Assembly (NCBI RefSeq): GCF_012927165.1
Contig: NZ_JABBGA010000018.1
Span: 1-64,000, forward strand
Length of the DNA: 64,000 nucleotides
Direction of reading: 5' to 3'
From: Zoogloea dura
GTDB taxonomy: Bacteria > Pseudomonadota > Gammaproteobacteria > Burkholderiales > Rhodocyclaceae
The notes under the pieces are model-generated. The model was given only the letters and a program-made list of their open reading frames with translations, was not told the origin of the DNA and ran no database searches. Made by a program: the position numbers and the translations under genes. Shown piece by piece: positions 48,865 through 60,497 of the stretch (position 1 is the first letter of the stretch; each line of letters opens with the position of its first letter).

Positions 48865-49656
48865 ATGTTCGTCCATCCCCAGTTCGATCCGATCGCGATT
48901 TCCATCGGGCCCCTCGCCGTGCGCTGGTACGGCCTGATGTACCTGATCGCCTTCATCCTCTTCGTGGTCCTCGGGCGCGTCCACGCCCGGCGGCGGCCCG
49001 AGCTGGGCTGGGACGCGCAGCAGATCGACGACCTGCTCTTCTACGGCGTGCTCGGGGTGATCCTGGGCGGGCGGCTGGGCTATGTGCTGTTCTACAAACC
49101 CGCCTACTACCTGGCCAACCCCGGCGAGATCCTGGCCGTCTGGCAGGGCGGCATGGCCTTCCACGGCGGCTTCCTGGGGGTGCTGGTGGCCATGTGGTTG
49201 TTCGGCCGCAAGACGCAGCGGCCGTGGCTGGCCGTCACCGACTTCATCGCCCCGCTGGTGCCCCTGGGCCTGGCCGCCGGGCGGCTCGGCAATTTCATCA
49301 ACGGCGAGCTGGTTGGCCGGGTCACCGACGTGCCCTGGGCCATGATCTTCCCGCAGGTGGACGGCCTGCCCCGCCATCCCTCCCAGCTCTACCAGTTTGC
49401 CCTGGAGGGGGTGAGCCTGTTCCTGATCCTGTGGTGGTTCTCGGCCAAGCCCCGCCCGCGTGGGCTGATCTCCGCCGCCTTCCTGATCGGCTACGGCGTG
49501 TTCCGCTCCATCGCCGAGTTCGGCCGCGAGCCCGACGACTTCCTGGGCCTGCTCACCTTCGGCATGTCCATGGGCCAGTGGCTGTCGCTGCCCATGATCC
49601 TGGCCGGCATCGCCATGGCCAGCTGGGCTGTTAAGCGGGACAAGGCCAGGACCTAG
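48865..49656 (+). CDS. lgt: Prolipoprotein diacylglyceryl transferase
   Basis: A 263-residue, seven-TM inner membrane enzyme transferring diacylglycerol from phosphatidylglycerol to the lipobox cysteine. Motifs: [19 protein letters not shown] (catalytic His region), and [14 protein letters not shown] (Lgt signature Arg). Length is typical. Its end overlaps the convergent azlD by four bases. Confidence 0.97.
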   Translation: MFVHPQFDPIAISIGPLAVRWYGLMYLIAFILFVVLGRVHARRRPELGWDAQQIDDLLFYGVLGVILGGRLGYVLFYKPAYYLANPGEILAVWQGGMAFHGGFLGVLVAMWLFGRKTQRPWLAVTDFIAPLVPLGLAAGRLGNFINGELVGRVTDVPWAMIFPQVDGLPRHPSQLYQFALEGVSLFLILWWFSAKPRPRGLISAAFLIGYGVFRSIAEFGREPDDFLGLLTFGMSMGQWLSLPMILAGIAMASWAVKRDKART

Positions 49657-49964
49657 GCCAGCCCCCACAGCACGCCCATGCCGGCGATGAAGGGCAGCCA
49701 CGGATTCTTCGACAGCAGGGCCGCCGTCACCGCGGCGGCCGCCGCAGCCAGGCGCGGGCTCAGCAGGCTCAGCTCGCCGCCCGTCACGAAGATGTCCGGC
49801 GCCACGATGGCCGCCAGGGCCGCGGCGGGGGCATAGCGCAGGGCCTTCTGCAGGTTTTCCGGCAGCGCCGCCCGCTCGCCCAGCACGATGAAACTCGCCC
49901 GCGGCAGGGTCGTCACCAGGCCGAGCAGGATGAACAGCCCCCAGAGAGTCCAGTCGTAGTTCAT
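49653..49964 (-). CDS. azlD: AzlD-family branched-chain amino acid exporter subunit
   Basis: A 103-residue protein with four predicted TM segments ([32 protein letters not shown] etc.). It partners AzlC in efflux of branched-chain amino acids. ATG overlaps the azlC stop as ATGA. Confidence 0.9.
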   Translation of the reverse strand: MNYDWTLWGLFILLGLVTTLPRASFIVLGERAALPENLQKALRYAPAAALAAIVAPDIFVTGGELSLLSPRLAAAAAAVTAALLSKNPWLPFIAGMGVLWGLA

Positions 49965-50662
49965 GGCAGGTCCTTTCCTCTCCAGCGTTCAGCCGCAAAA
50001 CCAGCGGCAATGCCGCAGACGATCGCCACGATCACCCCCAGCCGCAGCGGCATTCCGCGCAGGGCCACCGCCAGCCCGCCGCCCACCAGGGCCGCCACCA
50101 GCATCGGCCGCAGCCGGGCCATCGGCACCAGCAGCACGATCAGGGCGATGGTCGCCATGAACTCCAGGGACCAGCCCCGCGGGATCGAGCCCGCCGCCAT
50201 CACCCCACAGAAGGCGAACACCTGCCACAGCAGCCACGACCACAGGGACGGCCCGAGGTAATAGCCCAGGCGCCAGCGCGGGTCCTCGTGGCTCAGCATC
50301 TTCTCGAGGCAGTGGGCGAAAGCCCCGTCGGTGAGCAGATGCCCCGACAGCCAGCGCGCCCCCGCCGGCACGCCGCGGAAACCCCGGGCGATGGCCGCGC
50401 TGAAGATGATGAAGCGCAGGTTCAGCACAAAGGCCGTCACCACCATCAGCCACACCGGCGCCCCCGCCGCGATCAGGGGCAGGGTGCCGAGCTGGGCCGT
50501 GCCGGCAAACACGATGACGTTCATACCCATCGCCTGCAGCGGCGTGAAGCCCACCCCGGCCATGGTCAGGCCGGTCACCAGGGCCCAGGGGATGAGGCCG
50601 ACGGACAGGGGCAGGTAGCCGAAGAAGCCCTCCCGCAGCCCGTCCCGGAAACTCGGGGACAT
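49961..50662 (-). CDS. azlC: AzlC-family branched-chain amino acid exporter subunit
   Basis: A 233-residue permease (ATG 50662, AAGGAG upstream) with LPLSVGLIPWALVTGLTMAGVG and a LDxGD-like NLRFIIFSA segment characteristic of AzlC/LIV-E. Forms a two-gene operon with azlD. The substrate is predicted from family only. Confidence 0.9.
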   Translation of the reverse strand: MSPSFRDGLREGFFGYLPLSVGLIPWALVTGLTMAGVGFTPLQAMGMNVIVFAGTAQLGTLPLIAAGAPVWLMVVTAFVLNLRFIIFSAAIARGFRGVPAGARWLSGHLLTDGAFAHCLEKMLSHEDPRWRLGYYLGPSLWSWLLWQVFAFCGVMAAGSIPRGWSLEFMATIALIVLLVPMARLRPMLVAALVGGGLAVALRGMPLRLGVIVAIVCGIAAGFAAERWRGKDLP

Positions 50663-50761
50663 GCCCACTCCTTTCAGGTTCGAGCCACCGAACTTAGCAC
50701 GGAAGGATGGCCGGGACTGTCCGGGTTAACGTGAAGGTCAACCCGCCTCGCGGCGCGGGCC

Positions 50762-51187
50762 TCAGCCGCCCAGGCCCATGAACACCGTCACCCACAGGGC
50801 CAGCAGGACAAAGTTGCTCAGCGCAAAGGCGGCCAGGCGGTGATAGACATTGTTGTAGCTCAGGTGGATCAGGCTATGCACCACGCGCAGCACCACGTAA
50901 GCCCAGGCCAGCGCCAGCTGCGGCGGCGAGGTCTGGCCGGTCACGAAGGCGATCAGCCCGACCACGTAGAACAGCACCGGCAGCTCCAGCAGGTTCATGT
51001 AGTTGCGGTTGGGCAGGCACACGTCGGGCGGCACGCCCGCGCTCTCGCCATAGCGGAAGTCCGCCGGGCGCACCCGTCCGGCCAGCCCCGCGCCAATGCG
51101 GCGGAAGGCGATGAGAAGGAGGATCAGAGCAGTCCAGCCGGCCAGGGCGAACAGCGGCAGCAGGCTGGAAACGTCGCGGGAAGGCAT
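50762..51187 (-). CDS. MAPEG-family membrane protein
   Basis: A 141-residue protein with four TM segments and the MAPEG signature [25 protein letters not shown], followed by [18 protein letters not shown]. The eukaryotic family includes glutathione-dependent enzymes in the membrane; bacterial members are mostly uncharacterised. A GTG seven codons upstream is an alternative start. Confidence 0.88.
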   Translation of the reverse strand: MPSRDVSSLLPLFALAGWTALILLLIAFRRIGAGLAGRVRPADFRYGESAGVPPDVCLPNRNYMNLLELPVLFYVVGLIAFVTGQTSPPQLALAWAYVVLRVVHSLIHLSYNNVYHRLAAFALSNFVLLALWVTVFMGLGG

Positions 51188-51345
51188 CGGCGGCACCACG
51201 GGAAGCACAGGGAGCCCGGAGCTTAGCCGCCGGCCAGGCGGATGTCATGCACCACCGGCCGGGTGGCAGCCTGGCGGGCATGCAGCCCTTGGCAGCGTCA
51301 CTGAAGTCAGTCAAAGTTCCGGTCCGGTTCTCCCTTTTTCCGCCC

Positions 51346-51561
51346 ATGGCCAATCCATCCAGCGACCCGCTCCACGGCATCACCCTTGAACGCATGCTCA
51401 CCGAACTGGTGGAGCGTCACGGCTGGGAGCGCCTCGGCGACGTGGTCAACATCCGCTGCTTCCAGATCGACCCCAGCATCAAGTCCAGCCTGACCTTCCT
51501 CCGCCGCACCCCGTGGGCACGGGCCGAGGTGGAGGCCTTCTACCTGCGCCAGCTGCGCTGA
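51346..51561 (+). CDS. VF530/DUF2132 small DNA-binding protein
   Basis: A 71-residue protein: [21 protein letters not shown] ... [27 protein letters not shown] is the full DUF2132 pattern, related to the Vibrio fischeri VF530 structure with a C-terminal helix-turn-helix. A longer upstream frame is not supported. Function unknown. Confidence 0.9.
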   Translation: MANPSSDPLHGITLERMLTELVERHGWERLGDVVNIRCFQIDPSIKSSLTFLRRTPWARAEVEAFYLRQLR

Positions 51562-51574
51562 GCCTGCCTCAGCC

Positions 51575-52210
51575 ATGGCCGCCTTCCACGTCCCGGTCTA
51601 CTTCGACTACCTCGCCACCTTCAGCTGGGCCCTGTCCGGCGCCATCGTGGCCCTGCGCAAGCGTTGCGACATCGTCGGTGTGTTCGTGCTGGCCCTGCTC
51701 ACCTCGGTGGGTGGCAGCATCCTGCGGGACGGCGTGTTCCTGCAGCGCACCCCGCCGGTGCTCACCGACCCGGTCTACCTGCCCCTGATCACCGCCGCGT
51801 CCCTGCTGGTGGCGCTGTTGCACCAGCGCATCGCAGACCTGCCGGTGGTGGACAAGCTGGTCAGCACCATCGACGCGATCGGCACGCCGGCCTTTGCCGT
51901 GGTGGGCATGCAACTGGCGCTGGGCGCCGGCATCCCCCTGCCCGGCGTGGTGCTGGTGGGGGCGGTGAGCGGCGTAGGCGGCGGCGTGCTGCGCGACGTG
52001 ATCGTCCGCGAAGTGCCTTTCATCCTGCAGCCCGGGCAGTTCTTCGCGCTGGTCGTGCTGTTCGCCAGCCTGGTCTTCCTGACCCTCACCCTGGCCCTGC
52101 GGGTGGATACGGTGCTGGCCGCCTGGATCACCATCGGTGTGTTCTTCATCGCGCGCATGCTCACCATCCGCTACAACTGGCAGACCCGGCCGCTGCTGCG
52201 CGACGGCTGA
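51575..52210 (+). CDS. TRIC-family (UPF0126/YicG) membrane protein
   Basis: A 211-residue protein with seven TM segments and two internally repeated UPF0126 units (FSWALSGAIVALRKRCDIVGVFVLALLTSVGGSILRDG; GTPAFAVVGMQLALGAG ... VSGVGGGVLRDVI), the glycine-rich GG-x-LRD motif occurring in both. Bacterial TRIC homologues form trimeric cation channels; the physiological role in bacteria is unclear. Confidence 0.92.
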   Translation: MAAFHVPVYFDYLATFSWALSGAIVALRKRCDIVGVFVLALLTSVGGSILRDGVFLQRTPPVLTDPVYLPLITAASLLVALLHQRIADLPVVDKLVSTIDAIGTPAFAVVGMQLALGAGIPLPGVVLVGAVSGVGGGVLRDVIVREVPFILQPGQFFALVVLFASLVFLTLTLALRVDTVLAAWITIGVFFIARMLTIRYNWQTRPLLRDG

Positions 52211-52288
52211 GGGCCGGGCCGAACTTGCCCCGCCGCGGCCGGTCCGACAGGGTAGCCAACCCGCCCCACCCCCGAAGGGAGACACCCC

Positions 52289-52696
52289 ATGTCCGGAACG
52301 CCCGCCGTCACCGCCATCCTGCAGGAAGCCCCGTATCTCGTACTGCTCTCCGACGACCTCGGCCACACCTGGCCGGCCGATGAGCCCCTGGAGGTGGGCG
52401 GCGGCAACGTCGGCCCCGCACCCGACCGCCTGATCCTGGGCGGCCTCGGCACCTGTACGGCCATCACCATCAAGATGGTCGCCACCCGCCGCAACTGGCC
52501 CCTCACCGGCGTCCGTGTCGAACTTCAGCTCAACCCGGACGGCAAGCCCGAAAGCGGCAACGACATCGTCCGCCGGGTCTTCCTGGAGGGTGAGCTGAGC
52601 GACGAGCAGCGCGCCCAGCTCCTGAAGATCGCCAACGCCTGCCCCATGCACAAGCTGCTCACCGGCGAAGTGCGCATCCACACCGACCTTGCCTGA
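52289..52696 (+). CDS. OsmC/Ohr-family protein
   Basis: A 135-residue protein with the two reactive cysteines in LGTCTAITIKM and ANACPMHKLLTG, placed as in OsmC-type peroxiredoxins. It detoxifies organic hydroperoxides or acts as a general stress protein. No catalytic Arg/Glu loss is evident. Followed 12 bases later by the pirin gene. Confidence 0.93.
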   Translation: MSGTPAVTAILQEAPYLVLLSDDLGHTWPADEPLEVGGGNVGPAPDRLILGGLGTCTAITIKMVATRRNWPLTGVRVELQLNPDGKPESGNDIVRRVFLEGELSDEQRAQLLKIANACPMHKLLTGEVRIHTDLA

Positions 52697-52708
52697 AGGA
52701 GCCCGGCC

Positions 52709-53587
52709 ATGCACACCCTTGAACGCATCCAGCCCCGCGAGGCCGACCTGGGCGAAGGCCTGTTCGTGCGCCGCGCCCTGCCCACCCGCCAGCGCCGCAT
52801 GGTCGGCGCCTGGTGCTTTCTCGACCACGCCGGCCCGGTGGACTTCGCCCCCGGCGGCGGCATGCACGTGGGCGCCCACCCGCACACGGCCCTGCAGACC
52901 TTCACCTGGCTGATCGAAGGCGAAGTGCTGCACCGGGACAGCCTGGGCAACGAACAGGTGATCCGCCCGGGGCAGGTCAACCTGATGACCGCCGGACGCG
53001 GCATCGTGCATACCGAAGACTCCCTGCCCGAAGCCCGGCGCCTGCACGCAGCCCAGTTGTGGATCGCCCTGCCGCCGGAGCAGGCGGACTGCCCGCCGGC
53101 CTTCGAACACCATCCGGTCCTGCCCCACTGGAAGCAGGATGGATGCGCCCTGACCCTGCTCGCCGGGCGCTACGCCGGGCTGCAGGCGCCGGCCACGCTG
53201 CACACCCCGCTGGTCGGCATCGACATCCAGAGCGGCGAGGGCGGCGCCCTCAGCCTGCCCCTCGACCCGGCCTTCGAATATGCGCTCCTGCCCCTGGAGG
53301 GCAGCCTGGACATCGGCGCCGAGCATTTCGCCTGCGATGAATTCGCCTACCTCGGGCAGGGCCGGGACAACCTGGCCGTGCAGCTTGCACCGGGCAGCCG
53401 GGTCCTGCTGCTCGGTGGCGAACCCTTCGGCGAACCCGTGCTGATGTGGTGGAACTTCGTGGGGCACAGCAAGGCAGCCATCGTTCAGGCCCAGCACGAC
53501 TGGGAAGCCGGTGATGCACGCTTCGGCCCGGTGCCCGGCAGCACCCGGCGCCTCAGCCCGCCGCCGCTGCCCTGGGCCGCCGACTGA
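52709..53587 (+). CDS. Pirin-family bicupin
   Basis: A 292-residue protein with two cupin domains. Metal ligands are in HVGAHPHTALQTFTWLIEGEVLHRDS (His, His, Glu) and the pirin segment TAGRGIVHTED; the C-terminal domain ends with PFGEPVLMWWNFVG. Bacterial pirins act as quercetinases or redox-sensing partners. Its stop touches the convergent dedA-rhodanese stop. Confidence 0.92.
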   Translation: MHTLERIQPREADLGEGLFVRRALPTRQRRMVGAWCFLDHAGPVDFAPGGGMHVGAHPHTALQTFTWLIEGEVLHRDSLGNEQVIRPGQVNLMTAGRGIVHTEDSLPEARRLHAAQLWIALPPEQADCPPAFEHHPVLPHWKQDGCALTLLAGRYAGLQAPATLHTPLVGIDIQSGEGGALSLPLDPAFEYALLPLEGSLDIGAEHFACDEFAYLGQGRDNLAVQLAPGSRVLLLGGEPFGEPVLMWWNFVGHSKAAIVQAQHDWEAGDARFGPVPGSTRRLSPPPLPWAAD

Positions 53588-54520
53588 CTAGCCTGCCACG
53601 CCCTGCCGCGTCGCCTCGAGCCAGGCCTCGTAGCCGCCCTTGAGGGGGCGCACCGACCGGTAGCCCGCCTGCAGCAACTGGCGGGCCGCCTGCACCGCGC
53701 CGGCATCCTCGGGGCAAGCGCACAGGGTCACCACCGGCCCGTCCTTCGGCCAATCGCCGAGGGCATCCGCAAGGCGGTCGTGCTCGGCCACCCGGGCCCC
53801 GGCGATCGGCCCTGTCTCGGCGATCATCGACGCACCACGCAGGTCCAGCACCAGGGGCGGCGCCTCGCCGGCCAAGGCCTCCAGCAGCTCCGCCGGGGTC
53901 ACATGGGGGACGGTGCACAGCGTGCGGAAACGGTATTTCTGCCACAGCTTCCAGCCCAGCCACAGGCCCGCCAGCCCCAGCACGACCGCCACCGCCCGGC
54001 CCGCATGGGCGTCGAGGACGGCGATCACCGCCTGCACGGTGTCGCGCATCATCCAGCCGATGCCCAGCGCCAAGCCCGCCCACAAGGCCGCCCCCGCCCC
54101 GGCCGCCGCCAGAAAACCCGGCAGGGCCATGCGCAGCGCACCGGCGATCGGCGGCGCCACCGTCGAAAAACCCGGCACGAACTTGGCCACCACCAGCGAC
54201 GACAGGCCCCAGCGCACGAAGCGCGCCTCGGTCTGGCTTACGCAGGACGCGGGATTGATCGACAGCCGGCACAGGCCGGCCAGCACCCGGTAGCCGAAGC
54301 GCCGCCCCATCCCGTACCACAGCCAGTCGGCCAGCACCGAGGCCAGCGTGGCCGCCGCCAGCATCGCCCCCAGCTGGCCCGGCCCGGCCGCCAGGCTGCC
54401 CGCCAGCAGCAGGGTCGGCACCGCCGGCACCGGCAGGCCGAGCTGCTGCAGCAGCACGTTGAGGAAGACGACCGTGACAGCATCGCGCTGCAGGGTCTGC
54501 TGGAGTTGGGCAATGTCCAT
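53588..54520 (-). CDS. DedA-family membrane protein fused to a rhodanese domain
   Basis: 310 residues. The N-terminal ~200 form a DedA/SNARE-associated membrane domain (LGLPVPAVPTLLLAGSLAAG, WGLSSLVVAKFVPGFSTVAPPIAGA, the conserved arginine/proline reentrant region). After a TM segment and linker, residues ~215-305 form a rhodanese: LVLDLRGASMIAETGPIAGA and the active loop VVTLCACPEDAGAVQAA with a Cys. DedA proteins transport undecaprenyl phosphate or lipids. The fusion hints at a persulfide- or redox-linked control, which is inferred. Confidence 0.88.
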   Translation of the reverse strand: MDIAQLQQTLQRDAVTVVFLNVLLQQLGLPVPAVPTLLLAGSLAAGPGQLGAMLAAATLASVLADWLWYGMGRRFGYRVLAGLCRLSINPASCVSQTEARFVRWGLSSLVVAKFVPGFSTVAPPIAGALRMALPGFLAAAGAGAALWAGLALGIGWMMRDTVQAVIAVLDAHAGRAVAVVLGLAGLWLGWKLWQKYRFRTLCTVPHVTPAELLEALAGEAPPLVLDLRGASMIAETGPIAGARVAEHDRLADALGDWPKDGPVVTLCACPEDAGAVQAARQLLQAGYRSVRPLKGGYEAWLEATRQGVAG

Positions 54521-54695
54521 GTTCGGGAAAGGTGTCCGGTCGGGCTCGGGACACCCTCAGGGCCATCCCGCCATGCCCGGCATTCTAGGGCCTGGCCGCT
54601 GCACTGTCCCCAGTGCAGCGGCAGCCCGCACAGCACATATGCAAATGCGCTTTCAGGTGTCAGAATCCGGCGCCATCACGTCTTATGCCGATACG

Positions 54696-55583
54696 ATGAA
54701 CACCCCCACCTCACCCCGCCCGTTCTTCCTGATCCTCCTCGCCGCAGCGGTGCTTGCGCTGGGCGTGACGCTGTTCCGCGAGATTGCGGTCGACCCGTCG
54801 GCCTACCGGGTCGCGCTGTCGCTGGAGAAGCGGGGCCTGTACAAGTTCGCCCGCCCGCTCTACCTGCACGCCGCGCAGCAAGGCGACGCCCAGGCCCAGG
54901 TCCGGCTCGCCGGCCTTTATCAGGAGGGGCGGGGTGGCCGCACGGACTATCGGGCCGCACTTCACTGGTATGGACAAGCCGCGCGGCAGGACCTGCCCCA
55001 GGCGATCTTCCATCTGGGCGTGATGCACATGGATGGCCAGGGCGTGCCGGCCAGCCACCGGCGGGCAGCGGAGTTCTTTGAGCGCGCAGCCCTCAAGGGG
55101 GACCGGCTCTGCGCCCTCAACCTCGGCATCATTCTCATCGAAAGTCAGGGCGACCAGCCACGGGATACCGCCAGCGGCCTGCGCTGGCTGCAGCTTGCCG
55201 CGGAACGCGGCCATGCCTACGCGCACTATGCACTGGGGCGCTATTACGACGAGGGCAAGTACCTGCCTGCCAATCCTGGCGAAGCCATCAAGTGGTACGA
55301 CAAAGCCGCGCGCCTGGGCGAGGCGGATGCCCAGGCAGGATTGGTCCTGGTACGCATCCGCCACAAGGCGGAACAGATCGACCTGGGGGACAGCCTCAGG
55401 CTCCTCGCCCAGGCCCACCAGACCCCCGGCAGCGCGGCGGTGGCCCAGCACACGCTGGCTGCCCTGTGCGCCACCTATCCGGAGGCCGGTTGCCGCGCCA
55501 ACGGACGCTTTCCGGCACCGTCCGACAAGCCGCTGGTGGTCGCCTGGCGTCCACCGGTACGGGAGCCCGATGTGGAGCCCTGA
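54696..55583 (+). CDS. Sel1-repeat protein with N-terminal membrane anchor
   Basis: A 295-residue protein with an N-terminal TM segment (FFLILLAAAVLALGVTLF) and at least five Sel1/TPR-like repeats (AHLWYGQAARQ-, AEFFERAALKGD-, GLRWLQLAAERGHAYAHYALGRYYDEG-, AIKWYDKAARLGEADAQ-), ending in a disordered tail. It is probably periplasmic and acts as a scaffold. Partner not identifiable. Confidence 0.85.
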   Translation: MNTPTSPRPFFLILLAAAVLALGVTLFREIAVDPSAYRVALSLEKRGLYKFARPLYLHAAQQGDAQAQVRLAGLYQEGRGGRTDYRAALHWYGQAARQDLPQAIFHLGVMHMDGQGVPASHRRAAEFFERAALKGDRLCALNLGIILIESQGDQPRDTASGLRWLQLAAERGHAYAHYALGRYYDEGKYLPANPGEAIKWYDKAARLGEADAQAGLVLVRIRHKAEQIDLGDSLRLLAQAHQTPGSAAVAQHTLAALCATYPEAGCRANGRFPAPSDKPLVVAWRPPVREPDVEP

Positions 55584-55675
55584 AACGGCACAGACACGAT
55601 CCATTGCGGAACAATCCCCGCTCTGCGCGCACCAAGCACATTGACCGAATTCCCCGCCACTCACCGGAGTCCTCC

Positions 55676-56743
55676 ATGTCCGCCCTGTTCAAGCCCCTGC
55701 AAGCCGGCGCACTTACCCTGCCCAACCGCATCCTGATGGCGCCGCTGACCCGCTGCCGCGCGGAAGACGGCCATGTACCCGGCGACCTGATCGCCACCTA
55801 TTACGCCCAGCGCGCCAGCGCCGGCCTGATCATTGCCGAGGCCACCATGACGATGGCCGGCAATTCGGCCTTCTGGCATGAGCCCGGCATCCATTCCGAT
55901 GCCCAGGTGGCCGGCTGGAAGCAGGTCACCGATGCGGTCCACCAGGCCGGCGGCCGGATCGTGCTGCAGCTCTGGCACGGCGGCCGCGCCTGCCACCCCC
56001 TGCTCAACGACGGCGCCCAGCCGGTCGCCCCCAGCGCCATCGCCATCACCGGCGACGAGGTGCACACCCCCGAGGGCAAGAAGCCCTATGTCACGCCGCG
56101 TGCCCTGCACGACGACGAGCTGCCGGCCATCGTCGCCGGCTTCCGCCACGCCGCCGAGAACGCCCGCCTCGCCGGCTTCGACGGCATCGAGCTGCACGGC
56201 GCCAACGGCTACCTGCTCGACGAATTCCTGCGCGACGGCAGCAACACCCGCAGCGGCCCCTACGGCGGCCCGCTCGAGAACCGGGCGCGCCTGCTCCTGG
56301 AGGTGCTGGAGGCCTGCTGCGACGTGTGGGGTGGCGACCGGGTCGGCCTGCGCCTGTCTCCGCTCAACAGCTACAACAGCATGATCGACAGCAACCCGGT
56401 GGGCCTCATCACCTGGCTCGCCCAGCGCCTCAACCCCTTCCGTCTGGCCTACCTGCACGTGATGCGCGGCGACTTCTTCGGCCAGCAGAAGGGCGACGTG
56501 CTGACCCCGGCCCGCGAGCACTACCAGGGGGTGCTGATCGGCAACATGGGCTACACCTCGCAGGAAGCCGCCACCGCCATCGAAACCGGCCTGCTCGACG
56601 CGGTAGCCTTCGGCGTGCCCTTCCTGGCCAATCCCGACCTGCCTGCCCGTTTCAAGGTCGGCGCCGGCCTCAACCCGCCCAACCCCGCCACCTTCTACTC
56701 CCCCGGTGCCGAGGGCTACACCGACTATCCCTTCATGCAGTGA
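55676..56743 (+). CDS. Alkene reductase, Old Yellow Enzyme family (NemA-like)
   Basis: A 355-residue FMN-dependent TIM barrel. LFKPLQAGALTLPNRILMAPLTRCRA at the N terminus, LQLWHGGRACHPLL (His pair region), FDGIELHGANGYLLDEFLRDGSN and GNMGYTSQEAA are diagnostic of NemA/OYE1-type ene-reductases acting on alkenes, nitro compounds and quinones with NADPH. An upstream continuous frame is longer, but ATG 55676 with CGGAGT before it is the clear start. No TetR-type repressor (nemR) is adjacent. Confidence 0.93.
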   Translation: MSALFKPLQAGALTLPNRILMAPLTRCRAEDGHVPGDLIATYYAQRASAGLIIAEATMTMAGNSAFWHEPGIHSDAQVAGWKQVTDAVHQAGGRIVLQLWHGGRACHPLLNDGAQPVAPSAIAITGDEVHTPEGKKPYVTPRALHDDELPAIVAGFRHAAENARLAGFDGIELHGANGYLLDEFLRDGSNTRSGPYGGPLENRARLLLEVLEACCDVWGGDRVGLRLSPLNSYNSMIDSNPVGLITWLAQRLNPFRLAYLHVMRGDFFGQQKGDVLTPAREHYQGVLIGNMGYTSQEAATAIETGLLDAVAFGVPFLANPDLPARFKVGAGLNPPNPATFYSPGAEGYTDYPFMQ

Positions 56744-56761
56744 GCGCCGCCTTGCCGCCCA

Positions 56762-56789
56762 CTTGAAACCCGGCGGGCCACTCCCATAT
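56762..56789 (+). promoter_or_regulatory. Predicted sigma-32 (heat-shock) promoter
   Basis: CTTGAAA (56762-56768), a 13-base spacer, and TCCCATAT (56782-56789) match the RpoH consensus CTTGAAA-N11-16-CCCCATNT with one mismatch. It lies about 55 bases before the first hsp20 ATG. Confidence 0.8.
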
Positions 56790-56844
56790 CGGTGGGGAGG
56801 GCGGCCACTGGCCTCCCCACCCTGTCCGACAAGGAGGAGTCCGC

Positions 56845-57285
56845 ATGTTCTATCGATCCCTTTTCCCCCGCGACGTGCTGGCCGAGCTGGACCGCCTGCA
56901 GCGCGGCATGCAGCAGCAGGGCGACGTGTCGCCGAGCATCCGCGGAACCGGCCGCGGCGGCTACCCGGCCATGAACGTCGGCAGCACCGCCCAGTCTGTC
57001 GAGATCCATGCCTTTGCCCCGGGCCTCGACCCGGCCAGCCTCGACGTCCAGCTGGACAAGGGCGTGCTGACCATTGCCGGCGAACGCCCCGGCGTGCTGC
57101 CGCCCAAGGAGGCGCCGGCCACCGTGCATATCGACGAGCGCTTCTCCGGACGCTTCCGGCGGGTGGTGACCCTGCCCGACGACGTGGATCCCAACGCAGT
57201 CAGCGCCCGCTACACCGATGGTGTGCTGCATGTCAGCGTGCAGCGCCGGGCCGCCGCCCAGCCCCGCCGCATCAACGTGGTTTAA
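56845..57285 (+). CDS. Hsp20/alpha-crystallin small heat-shock protein (first of pair)
   Basis: A 146-residue holdase with a short N-terminal arm (FYRSLFPRDVLAELDRLQRGM) and an alpha-crystallin domain (VEIHAFAPGLDPASLDVQLDKGVLTIAGER, then FRRVVTLPDDVDPNAVSARYTDGVLHVSV). RBS AAGGAGGAG. It is the first gene after a predicted sigma-32 promoter and 13 bases before a second hsp20 gene. The IXI tail motif resembles IN-V. Confidence 0.92.
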   Translation: MFYRSLFPRDVLAELDRLQRGMQQQGDVSPSIRGTGRGGYPAMNVGSTAQSVEIHAFAPGLDPASLDVQLDKGVLTIAGERPGVLPPKEAPATVHIDERFSGRFRRVVTLPDDVDPNAVSARYTDGVLHVSVQRRAAAQPRRINVV

Positions 57286-57298
57286 GGAGAGCCCGACC

Positions 57299-57688
57299 AT
57301 GACCGACGTGAACTCCGTTCGCCCGCAGGCCCGGGCCGAAACCTCCGTACGCCCCGAGGAAGTGCTGCTGCCGCCGGTGGATGTCATCGAGGATGCGGCC
57401 GGCATCACCCTCTTTGCCGACCTCCCCGGCGTCTCCCGGGACAGGCTGGGTGTGCACATAGAGGGAGACAGCCTGACCATCGAAGGCCGGATCCTGCTGC
57501 CCGCGCCGGAAGGGCTCGAGCCCATCCACACCGAAGTCGGCCTGGCCGTCTACCGGCGGGTGTTCACCCTCTCCAAGGAGCTCGACCCGGACCGGGTCGC
57601 CGCGGAGTTCAACCAGGGCGTGCTGAAGCTGCGGATCCCCAAGGTCGAACACGCCCAGCCCCGCCGCATCGCCGTCCAGGTGGCCTGA
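57299..57688 (+). CDS. Hsp20/alpha-crystallin small heat-shock protein (second of pair)
   Basis: A 129-residue protein with an alpha-crystallin domain (VDVIEDAAGITLFADLPGVSRDRLGVHIEG; YRRVFTLSKELDPDRVAAEFNQGVLKLRIPK). The N-terminal arm is short and polar, unlike the first copy, suggesting it works as the partner in a hetero-oligomer. RBS AAGGAGA; same heat-shock transcript as the first copy. Converges on the hybrid kinase gene with only 12 bases between stops. Confidence 0.92.
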   Translation: MTDVNSVRPQARAETSVRPEEVLLPPVDVIEDAAGITLFADLPGVSRDRLGVHIEGDSLTIEGRILLPAPEGLEPIHTEVGLAVYRRVFTLSKELDPDRVAAEFNQGVLKLRIPKVEHAQPRRIAVQVA

Positions 57689-57700
57689 CCCAGCCTGCGC

Positions 57701-60394
<2,694 letters not shown>

Positions 60395-60497
60395 CTCGAT
60401 CCCCCCTGCGCACCCGGCCCCGGGCGGCAGTCTCCATCATTCTGGCCGGCACGCCGGCGTCCAAGGCGCGAGCATGCCAGATTCCCCACCGGCTGGT

